Shown here: one piece after another, positions 39,001-51,000 of the stretch | How positions within the stretch are numbered: the first letter of the stretch is position 1 | Layout: every line of letters begins with the position of its first letter | Source of the DNA: Owenia fusiformis | Taxonomy: Eukaryota > Annelida > Polychaeta > Sabellida > Oweniidae | Reading direction: 5' to 3' | DNA: 64,000 nucleotides | Assembly (NCBI GenBank): GCA_903813345.2 | Contig: CAIIXF020000003.1 | Coordinates: forward strand, 33,162,159 to 33,226,158 | The notes under the pieces: generated by a model | What the model was told of the DNA's origin: nothing | Databases searched by the model: none | The model's input: the letters and a program-made list of their open reading frames with translations, nothing else | Translations under genes and position numbers: made by a program

Positions 39001-42000
39001 ATGATAAAGCTAGATGTTAAAGCTAAACAACCACGATCCTAACTATTATGAGTATGTTTACTTACACAAGTTAAGATATTACAAACATGTAAAACAGCAC
39101 ATGTAAAACAGCACACTTAAATTTTAAATTTAATATTTAACTATAAATATTTTTGTATTTTTATTCATTTTTATATGATTAAACATCTGTTGGATATGCT
39201 GTTCAATTTTTCACATAGTTAAAACTCGCGCGAGGCTATTCGAATTTCTTTAATAGAAATCAGAATCATCAGAATCTTCTTCGTTGTCTTTAACACTTGA
39301 TTCCGACTTTGCACTCTTTCTTTTTCTTAAATTGTATCTCCTGTTGTCATGTTCATCTGTTTTTGACTCAGTTCTCACAATTTCTTTCTTTTGACTATCT
39401 CTAGTAGTGAGTGGTTTTTGTTTTATGTTTTGTCTGTTTACATTTTTCTTCTCACCACTTTCATCTTGAATTTCATATACATCTCCTTTCCTATTCACAA
39501 CTATGTATTCTTTTTGATCATAAGTATCTTGGATTTTGTTTCTTCCTTGATGAAATTTCTTTAGTAGTACTACAGATCCTATCTCAATGTCTTCGTTTTT
39601 GTGTGTTACTTTCTTTTCCTGATATTCCTTCCTTTTTGATGAATTTTGTTCCAGTTGAATATTTGCCATTTTATAAGCATATTTCAATCTTTCACTATGT
39701 TCCGTGACCCAGTTTTCTTGTTGAGTGTCTACATCTAAGGATCCTAGCTGTATGTCAATTGGTGTTCTTGCCTCTCTGCCGAACATCAAGTAAAATGGAG
39801 AGTAACCTGTTGAACTGTGAGGAGTATTGTTGTATGCAAAGACAACATCTCGTATATGCTTCGTCCATTTTTTCTTTTTCTCTTCGGAAAGTGTTCTCAG
39901 TGTTCTCAGTAGCGAGTGGAGCGATCTATTGAAACGTTCACATTGCCCATTTCCCGAAGGATGGTATGGAGTTGTTCTAGATTTTTTGATTCCATAGAGC
40001 TGGCATAAGCTTGCAATAATTTCACTTTCAAAATTCCGTCCCTGGTCCGAGTGAATTCTCATTCTCAATTCCAAAATTATAGAACCAATTGTTGACTAGG
40101 ACTTTTGCGATTGTATCCGCTTTTTGATTCTTTGTAGGAATTGCAAGAGTGTATTTTGTGAACGCGTCAGTAATTATAAGGACATTTTCGATTCCATCGG
40201 AAGATTTCTCCAAAAGTGTAAAGTCTAGAAATAATAACTCAAGTGGGCGTTTGGCTGTTAAACTTCCCAATGGCGTAATTACATTTCTGACTGGTTTCTT
40301 GGAATACAAACATCTTGAGCAATCTCGTACATAGTTTCGTATATCTGTATACATTCCTGGCCAGAAGAAAGACTTTGTTACAAGTTTTTCAGTTCTGTCA
40401 GATCCTTGATGTCCGCTCATATCATGGTTAGCTTTCAATACATCTTCACGAATACATTGTGGGACTATGATTTGATAAGTTTCATTTCCATTGTTGTCCT
40501 TGATTTTTCTTACTAGAACATTTTTGATAATATTTAGACGGTTCCAATTTCGAAGTAGAGCTTTGGATGTTTTAGACAGTTTTTTCTGTTCAATCTTGTT
40601 TGGGTGCTGTCCTTCTTTGACACATTTCTTAATGACACTTATATCTTTGTCTTTGTCCTGGATTTTTTCATAACCATCTTTCATTGTTGGAAATATAGTG
40701 CTTGCTGTTCTGTCGTCCTTTTGAACTCTGCTATCAGTTTGACGTGTGTATTCTTGTTTTAATGCTAAACTGTGAATTTCAGGAGGAATAATTGTAGTTT
40801 CACAATGAGCTGCTATTACTTCCATTGTATTCTGTTCTTGTAGTTCCTTTGGAAACTTTTCCTCTTCTTCAACATGTACTGTCATAGCTGCTTCTTCTTG
40901 TTCAGATTCTTCAGAGTCGTCATCTCTCTCAGTTGCTCCTGATCTTGGAAGTCTTGATAATATATCAGCCATTGTGTTTTCTTTTCCAGCTTTGTAGATG
41001 ATATCAAATCTGAATGATGCCAAATCAGCTATCCATCTTTGTTCCAATGCAGGAAGCTTTTTCTTCTTGAAGATGTATGTCAAGGGATTATTATCAGTAT
41101 ATACTGTGAAGTATGATCCCAGAAGATAATCTCTGAATTGGTTGGTGATTGCCCACTTCAAGGCTAACAGTTCTAATTTCTTACTGGAATAGTTCTTCAT
41201 GTTTCTTTCAGAACCTCTTAGTCCTCGGCTGCCATAAGCTATAACTCGCTTAACACCATCTTGTTCTTGTAAAAGAGTACATCCTAGGCCTTTGTTGCTT
41301 GCATCGGTTTCTACTATAAATGGGAGGTTATAGTTTGCAAAAGCTAGAATAGGAGCAGATTTTAATCTTCTCTTTATCTCCATGAAGGCTTCTTGACAAA
41401 TGTCATTCCAGTGTTCTTTTATTGATACTTTCTTTGATCTTCTTTTCTTTACAGTTTCAACCTTGGAGAGAATATCATATAAAGGAGTTGCAATCTTGGC
41501 AAACTGCTTGATGAATCTTCTATGGTAGCTGCTGAATCCCATGTATGCTCGTAATTCTTTCACATTCTCTGGAACTGGCCATTCCTCAATCACTTTTATA
41601 TTCTTAGGATCTGGCTGGACACCATCTTTTGACACTTTCATGCCAAGATATTTGACTTCTTCTTTAAAAAATGAGCACTTTGAAAGTTCTAATTTCAGGC
41701 CAAACTTCTGTAGGATGCCGAATACATTTTCAAGTCTCTCAATGTGATTTTCAATTGATTCTGAGTATACAATCAAGTCGTCGAGATAAACTAGTATGGA
41801 TTTAAAAACCTCATCTCTGAACGCCATTTGCATAAGTCGTTGGTAAGTTGCAGGTGCGTTTGTTAGACCAAAGGGCATTCTAAGATATTCGTACAGACCA
41901 AAGGGTGTTGTGAAGGCTGTTTTATATATGTCTTCTTCAGCTACTTGAACTTGATAATAAGCTTGTTGGAGATCCATTACAGAGAATAGCTTAGCATCTA

Positions 42001-45000
42001 CTAGAGCGTCCATGGACTCTTGTATCCTGGGTAACGGATAAGCGTCTTTTCTTGTTTTGTTGTTCAGCATTCTATAGTCAACGCACAGTCTTAGTTTTCC
42101 TGTTTTCTTTCGGACTAACACAATTGGACTTGAATATGGGCTTGAGCTTTCTTGAATAATTTTTTTGCTGATCAGGTCATCGATATGTTCTCGTACTTCA
42201 TCATACAGTGTAGGTGGAATACGTCTGAAGGGTTGTTTTATCGGTTGATCATCAAGAAGTGGTATCTCATGTTTCAAAGCTTCAGTACAACCAAGGTCTT
42301 CTTTTTCAAATGCAAATATAGGTGTGTGTTTCATGAACATTTCTCTCGCTCTTTGTTTAGTTTCCTCATCTCCTGGAAAGTTTTGTAGTGTTTTCTCTGT
42401 AGCTGTTTTCATTTTCATAGTATATTGGTCATTTGCTGGTTTTGATTCTTGGTCTATGTTAGAGTAAACATCAGTTGTTGAATCATCCTTCGTTGGCATA
42501 GATGGTATGTCTGCAACATGTAATGAGTTTGTCATGATGTCATAACTAGTTCTGTAACATTGTTGTTTCGCAGGTATAATTGTTCCTAATGGAGTTCTGG
42601 GTTTTAACCATATATCACTTTCTGTCATATTTGTCACTGTTATACAAGATCTTCCACATTTTGTGTCTATAAAGCCAGGACTTATTTGTAAGTTTCCAGG
42701 TAATGGAGAAGTAAGTTTTTCAACAATTCCTGTTCCTCTGAACGATCCTGTCGAAACATCAACATTCACATTAGATCCTGCTGGAATAAACTTCTCTTCT
42801 GGTCCAGAACATCTAACAAATTGAGATTTTTCACTGTCCTCCGATTTCTTGTACAGATGCGCAAAACTTGGTAAGTGTTGTAGAATATTAGAGCCAATGA
42901 TGAATGTACTTGGTTCATGACCCTCACAAACCATGATGGATGTCTCAAGTTGTACATTGTCTACGGTTACAGTTGTGATTAAAGAACCGATGTAGGGGAT
43001 TCCCGAACCATTAGCACTTGTTATTTTAATCCATTTGTCCTTGTAGAGATTTGATTCATGTTCAAAATTTTGTTTGAAAAAATCGTGTGACATTAAGGTA
43101 ACACTTGAGCCAGTGTCATAAATTCCAGTTGTCGTGACATCTCCAATTGTGATAAGTGTTGAAGGGGTATTCTTGACTGTTTTGGACAGATAAGATGAAC
43201 GGTCTTTACTGATATCAGTCCCATCTTGGCCGTTATTCATGAAGGGACTCTGGCGTTTCCCAGATCATGAGCATTTAAATTAAATTGTCGTTGATTTGAC
43301 TGTGTCGTTTGTCTGCCTCTAAATTGTCCTCTTTGTGGTCTTCTTCCATTAAATTGTCCTCTATGACTTCTCTGTGGATACCAATAGTCGTTTCTGTTTT
43401 CATACTGGAATTGATTGTTGGCGTTCTGCTCCATTATCATTTGTTGTCCTTTCTCCAATCGATTAATCTTCTCTGTCATTGTTTTCATATTATCTTGCAT
43501 GGATGTGATTGCAGACTTGAATTCATCTAATTGTGAGGTTATCTGTGTGAATACTGGATCCTTTTCTTGGACACTGTAGGACTTTTCTTTTCGTGAGTGA
43601 TGTTCAGATTCTTCATATTTTCTGTTTTCATTATCTTCGTACTCTAAAGCAATGTGGCGTAATTTCTGAAACGGTGGATTAGGGTGGTCATCCTCATACT
43701 TCTTTAGTTCCCATCTCAAGTGTGGATCATTAAGATTTTCTGTAAGTTGATGACACAAGAGTTCATTTTCATTTGGAACTGTTCTATGTTGTTTTATTAT
43801 GTCCATCAATCTAAGAAGTTCCTGTGTAAAACTTTTCACTGATTGATCTTTCTTTTGAGCAGTAGTGTAGAATTTCCTAAATGTTTGGCTTGCGGAAAAT
43901 TCTCTTCCATAGACTTCCTTCAGTGTTCTGAATATGTTCCTAGTTGTCAAAGGTTCAATATAGTGTACTTCACGTCTAGCTGGTGCTTCTAGATGTTCAA
44001 GTAGAAAGTCAACCTTTTCCTCATCATCATCAAGTTTCTTGATTGCCAATTCACCGTCTTCAACCCAGTCCCAAATATCAGTGGTTTCTGGTTTTCCTGA
44101 GAAGTTTCCTAATTTTGGCCTTTTAGGAAATTTTATTTTTTGTACTGGTTGTGTTGGCTTCTTTTCAATTTCCATAAATTGGCTGAATCTTTGACTCAAT
44201 TTCCTCAACCTAAGTAATTCCTCCTTCATGTTTTCAAATTCAGTCGGGTCATAAAATTTTCTTGTTCCAAGTCCTCTTCTTCCTCCTTTGGATTAGCTTT
44301 TTTGGGCGGCATTGTGATTTGAATAGCCTCCGGAAAAAATCGCGATAAAATATCAAACACGAAATTAAAAATATAAGCCGCAGAATTAAAATCACAAAGT
44401 GTGATATGATGTAAATACTGGTAGAGTTAAAATCACTAAGTGTGATATGATATTAAATATATTGGCAAAATGTAATAATTATTTACCAATAGATGTCAGT
44501 AATGTATACCAACACAATAAAGCTTGGCAATATATAGTGTGCTATATCTGCAAACCAATAGATGGCAGATAATTATATATATTGCATCAATAGATGTCAC
44601 TCTAATAGTTACCATGGATAGATATTATCCTTATATTACCCTGTATACCAATAGATGGCATGTATATTGTATACACCTAAGTCAATGATCAACCATAGGA
44701 TGCTATTGTAATTATAGATGTCACACTTATAATTGACATGGGCAGATGGTACCACATTAATATTATCTGATAAAGATAGATGTCACCCTAGTATGTGGGA
44801 GTATTGTGTACACAATGTGGCAATGTTCATGCACACTAATATAATTATAGGTCACCACGAAAGTGTAAACACTCAATGTCAGTAATCACTCAAGCAAATA
44901 ACAACATGAGTTCTAATACAAATATTGGCAAAGTATTACCAGTTGGTGTTCAATAAATGCTACCTTTTTCCAAAGTTTATTGTTTCAACACAGTAAGCTT

Positions 45001-48000
45001 TTTATAAGCCATTCATCAGTGTTTTAAAGCTACAGGTGGTTGAGTTTTTTATCATGGTTAACTGAATAGCTTGACCTTGAACAATTGCCAATATATAACC
45101 TGACTTTGTTTTGATTGAAAAATCTAAAGTTCATGATTCTAACTTTTCCACCAATATAAGAGATATGAAATAGAGATTTCAAAATTAGGCTGTTTTGAGT
45201 ATCACTTCTGCTTCTGCCTGTTGTAGATTATATACTGTAGACCTTACGATTGTATAACCATGTAGATCCTATAATTGTATAACTTGATTCCTGTAGATTC
45301 CTTGCAGTACAGTTTGTTTACCCGTGTAGCAGTAACACTTCTTGTATACCCGCAGTACCATTTGTATACCCGCAGTACCATTTGTAGTGGTGGCTTTAAG
45401 TGGCTAAATGGCGTCACATAAGATCATCTTAGATTTAAAATGGTTTATTGTAATCAGCCAGACATAGACACAGACAGACAGACAGCCCTATGGGCTAACT
45501 GTATACAGCTGTGGTTGATTGGATGGTTGATTGATATGTATCTGCTATAACATTGTTGCCAAGTCTTCCTCCATTATGTGTTTATCCAATCAACAAATCT
45601 GATTGGTTGAAAAGTAAAAAGGTGGGAAAAAAGTACGCCAAATTATTAGGGAGCATACAATATTGCATAACTAATGAGAGCAATTGGCAAAAAAAGGACG
45701 CCAAATTATTATGGAGCATACAATATTGCATAATTAATGAGAGCAATTGATGCTTAAAAATGAACAGTTAAATACCCTATTTACATATGCAAAGTTGAAA
45801 GTCGATGACATCACTTTCTTCGTGAAATCTTAAAAGATGCCAGCCTATTGGAATTGAGCACTACATTTTTAAGTGACTAATATTGACCATATCAAAACAT
45901 TTTTCAGTGTTTTGCTAAACATGGAAAGTATATATATGGTTATAGCTACCTTATGAGGAGAGAGATGGTCTGGCAAGGAATTTACCTTTAATTAAACTGC
46001 ACTGGTATTAGAGTGTATGTTTACCAGTAGCGACATCTTTTAAAGTAACATTTATTAATTCATACCTTACTTGACACTAACCTATTGCTTGCGTTTGCAG
46101 CTTCAACTCATCTTCATTAGTATGAGGTCTGTCCAAGTATGGTTTTAAGCTATTCATTACTGCATCAAAGTATGTAAACATAGCCTCCTTGGCAGCATTA
46201 GCTGGAAATACATAACAAGAAGGATGAAAGATATGAAATACAGCACAAACTAAACAGGAGGTGCCTTGGTGAATATTGCACTTAAAATTCAAAATGGCCA
46301 CCATGTTAATTACCCAGCATGCTTGAATGTTAATCAGATACTAATCTAGCTGCTTTTGCATGAGTAAAAGTTAGAAGTTACAGACCGACGGAGCTGTGTC
46401 ACTTATAACGTAAATGTTACCTGTTGCTCCTATTGCACTGATAGCCAGTTCCTTCACATGTACGGTTGTGTCAGCCTCTAGGGCTGTGATCAGGTGTTCC
46501 ATTACTTTGAACATGTTCTATATATATCTATGTCACTTATAACATAAATGTTACCTGTTGCTCCTATTGCACTGATAGCCAGTTCCTTGACATGTTTCAC
46601 TTATAACATAAATGTTACCTGTTGCTCCTATTGCACTGATAGCCAGTTCCTTCACATGTACGGTTGTGTCAGCCTCTAGGGCTGTGATCAGGTGTTCCAT
46701 TACTTTGGGTAGGTATGTCAGGATGTCTTTATCTGCAAGTACATCAACACTACATGGAGAAATCCATTTGTGCATTTGCATTATATAAAATAATGTTATT
46801 ATTTCAGGTATTTTTTAAGAATTCTACTCCTAGGTCTTTCTCATTTGAGAGCATTCTATACAAAACGATGAACATATGGGCAATTCCATAATTGTACGCC
46901 TACAGTGAGACCCATGTAATTGTATAAGAGAACAAGAGAATAAAATACAATTGATTCAAATACTGACCTAAATTTTCACAGAACATTTCTAATGCGTAGA
47001 ATGTCTTGGTTGTGCCAGACGTGTCTTTCTTTGTCTGTATGGACTCTTGGATCACTTTAGTAATGTAATCCAGCAGAACAGGAAGTAATTCAGCTGCATA
47101 CTTACTGATGTCAGGCTGAAACGTCAATTTTGGTTTCAATAGAAAAGGGCAGACAAATTTACATAATAAATTATATGGAATGATTATTTCCTTCGCTTTA
47201 TTTCTTTGTTTTTTGAAGATGAAGCCTATTTTGTTTTTTAAGAAAACAATATTCCATTTTAAATAGTTTTCATATAACAATTCAATAATGTAGAGTGTCA
47301 TGGCCATATATGGCAGTATATTTAAAATAAAAGTAATATTCTGCCTTATATATATACATATCTTTTATTGACTCTTTAGATGTCATGACCTGACATATTA
47401 GTCATTACAAAATGAAATTTCACAAAACTACACTACACTACACTAATATATACAATTTATACAAAAAACTTGTTATTTACATATGTTATAATATACTTTA
47501 GGTGTGATGCATCCAAAATGTTAATCTCCAGGCAAGTTTAAGTTTTTGAGTTGTTTTCTGACCACAACTTACCTGTAAAAACTCTGAAAACTGCCCCAAA
47601 GCAAACATTGCTGCATTTCTGACCACAACTTCACTGTCAGACATTCCTTTATAGGTACATTGTAGAAGACCATGTAGATGTCTAAATAAAATGTACAAGG
47701 TGTTTCTTATGTATGCACATCGCACCCCCCCACATAAACTCATCCATGTAGTATTGCCACCCTATTATGTTATATATCATTTTTGTTCCTAATGGAAAGT
47801 TACATAAGATTGCAAAGTTTTAGAATCCAGTAATGAATGCAGTCTGAGACATGCCTAGGACATGCCTTGTTTCGCAATACGAGTCTCAACTACATGTATA
47901 AGTGATATTCCAACATCTTGAGATGCAACTTATATAAGGGTAACAAATCAAAACATACTTATTCCCTTTTACTGCCAAAGGAAAACATATTAAAACACTC

Positions 48001-51000
48001 ACAAATGTTGGGATGACACAAAATGTGCACATTTCACGTTTTCACATATAAACTTTCTGTTAAAACTAATAAGTCTGATTTGTTCCATGGCTGTACAAAC
48101 CCACTTGTTTGAGTCTATTTTAGACTCAAACATGTCAAATCTGATCATACCAGCTGTATAATGTATTCTTAAAAATAAGCAATTAATGCATCTAAGAGTT
48201 ATGAAGAGGTTTTGATTATACAATGTTAAAAGTCATGGGCTTTCGATCAAAGTGGAAAAATATTTCTCAAGATGTATTATCCAAGATTATAGGGAGGGTA
48301 AGCTACAAGATTTTGAAAGAACTGAGTGTGTAATATTATGACCCCTAGGAATTTCTCTCCTCTCTCAACCAGTTTTTCCAGATACCTTACTACATCTATT
48401 TTCATTACAACTTTATACTTAATTGGGCAACAAACTACTGTGTAAAAGGGAGGACTTATCCCGAGAGGACCCAGGCCTGTAGCCAGGGGTGGTTTGCAGG
48501 GTTCGGCCGAACACCCCCCCCCCCTGGCCAAAAATTCTTTCAAAATCATGCAGTTTTTCACCATTTTGAGCACTTCTCGAGTGATTTTAGCCATATTTGT
48601 GCCAAAATTGTCAAATGTGAACCCCCCTGGAAATTTTTGAAAACTGAACCCCCCCCTTGGCAAATCCTGGCTACGGGCCTGAGTCCATTCAGTAATTCTA
48701 CATGTTAACACACTAGCTCTCATAAAAATGTAACTCAACCTCCTTACTAACTACATGTACATGTACTACTAATCATGTTTCTTACTTTTGTCGTATGTTA
48801 TCTGCACAGCCCTCTGATATCACTGCCATGGTTATAAACGCTGCTTTTTTGCGGAACTTATCTTCACTTTGAAGAGCTGGTTCTATATAGGTCATCTAGA
48901 GATTAATAATGTAACCATATTGTAATTAAGGTCATTTGTGCAATTTAAGTTTATAACAATTATTGCAAATAATTTAATTTATGCCTAGTGGGAGAAATCT
49001 TTGTATGTGAATGACTCCCAAAGGCAAACTCTATTTACTAAAGCTAGAACGAGATAGCTTAAATTGTATTTTATCATGTCCATTCACTTCATTGGGTAAT
49101 AGTTTTCATCCAATCAGAACAAATGTGTCAGAACAATGAACATGAGGAAATGATAGTTTATCAATCGTTACAGAAATATGGTATGAATTAATTTGGTACA
49201 CGAAAAAATACTATGAGATGTTATGTAAATTTCTGTACTTACCAGCTGAGGGATGAGTTTCTCGGGGGGAAGATGCAAAGCCATAGTGTCAATCACCTGA
49301 AATTATCATAACAGCACAAACAAGGCATTAACATGACAAAATGTCACCACCTAAAACAATTTGGTCAATTTAAAGCAAGTTGGAAAATACCTTTTGACCT
49401 TAAGAAGGTTTGATTTGAACTTCTTAGAACATGTAGATGATTTTGAAAAAAAAATTCGTCAATTTGAAGCAAGTTGAAAAAATACCTCTTTGACTTTTTT
49501 TGACATTGAGAAGGTCATTGAAGGTCAAATGTCAAATGTAAAGTCAGATTTGAACTTCTGAGAACATGTAGATGATTTTGAAAAAAAAATTAGTCAATTT
49601 GAAGCAAGTTGAAAAAATACCTTTTTGACCTTGAGAAGGTCATCGAAGGTCAAATCTAAAGTCAGATTTGAACTTCTGAGAACTTGTAAAAGTCAAATTT
49701 GAACTTCTGAAAAGATGTAGATGATTTTGAAAAAAAATGTGGTCAATTTGAAGCAAGTTGAAAACAGACCTTTTTGACCTTTTTTGACCTTGAGAAGGTC
49801 ATTAAAGGTCAAATGTCAAATCTAAAGTCAGATTTGAATTTCTGAGAACATGTAGATGATCTTGAAAAAAAAATTAGTCAATTTGAAGCAAGTTGAAAAA
49901 AGACCTTTTTGACCTTTTTTGACCTTGAGAAGGTCATTGAAGGTCAAATCTAAAGTCAAATCTAAAGTCATATTTGAATTTCTGAGAACATGTAGATGAT
50001 TTTGAAAAAAAAATTTAGTCAATTTGAAGCAAGTTGAAAAAAGACCTTTTTGACCTTTTTTGACTTTGAGAAGGTCATTGAAGGTCAAATGTCAAATCTT
50101 AAGTCAAATCTAAAGTCAGATTTGAATTTCTGAGAACACGTAGATGATTTTTAAAAAAAATTTTTGTCAATTTGAAGCAAGTTGAAAACAGACCTTTTTG
50201 ACCTTTTTTGACCTTGAGAAGGTCATTGAAGGTCAAATGTCAAATCTAAAGTCAGATTTGAATTTCTGAGAACATGTAGATGATTTTGAAAAAAAAATTT
50301 AGTCAATTTGAAGCAAGTTGAAAAAAGACCTTTTTGACCTTTTTTGACTTTGAGAAGGTCATTGAAGGTCAAATGTCAAATCTAAAGTCAAGTCTAAAGT
50401 CAGATTTGAATTTCTGAGAACATGTAGATGATTTTGAAAAAAAATTTAGTCAATGTGAAGCAAGTTGAAAAAAGACCTTTATGACCTTGAGAAGGTCATT
50501 GAAGGTCAAATGTCAAATCTAAAGTCAGACTTGAACTTCTGAGAACATGTAGATGATTTAGAAAAAAATTGAAGTCAGTCTAAACAGTATTTGTTAAGTT
50601 ATAGGAAGTTGTAAGAAATTGTTACAGACGCCAACCACCAACCGCCGGACGCCAACCGCTGTCGCAAAAAAACGGAGACCATAACAATATGTCACCACTT
50701 TTGGTGGTGACATACAAAAAAACGGAGACCATAACAATATGTCACCACTTTTGGTGGTGACATAATAATATACTCAGACTTCTCTATATTCCAGGAGGTC
50801 TTAGCATCTGTAACTCAACAATGATTGGCTAGTACCCCACAGAAATTTGCTTTTCAATGATTGCAAATGCGGTTTTGCAAAATTGGTTGTCATTCACAAA
50901 TTCCCAATCTGGTGCAAAAAAAGCAAGAAATTGAAGTTTTTTTTTACTAGAGTTGATGAATAGAATCGAAAAACAAAATATTTCATTACCTTATTGAATG

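Larger units (their letters stand above)
38434..45785 (-). mobile_element. Ty3/Gypsy-type LTR retrotransposon, near-complete and young
   Basis: Its 403-bp LTRs begin TGTAAATAG and end CCACTACA on the minus strand, and differ at a single base (38748 versus 45697). Both flanks carry TATG (38430-38433, 45786-45789), a 4-bp target duplication. The order protease, reverse transcriptase, RNase H, integrase defines the Ty3/Gypsy arrangement. It lies in the sense direction within IPO4 intron 17. One single-base frameshift interrupts integrase, so this copy is probably not fully functional as read. Confidence 0.93.
38031..45991. mobile_element. Foldback MITE split by the Gypsy element (intron 17)
   Basis: The left arm 38031-38231 and right arm 45794-45991 are reverse complements at roughly 75-80% by eye, including AAGATTTCACGAAGAAAGTG. 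Each outer end is AGG(G/T)A(G/A)ATTCCT and abuts TTAA, which may be the target duplication. Without the 7.35-kb insertion the element would be about 600 bp. The Gypsy element sits in its central spacer close to the right arm. Confidence 0.65.

Noticed and set aside
39411-43530. Several plus-strand frames over the retrotransposon
   Set aside because: They are shadows of gag and pol on the opposite strand.
46551-46781. Minus-strand frame running from exon 16 into the intron
   Set aside because: It is the genuine exon read through its donor into the duplicated copy.
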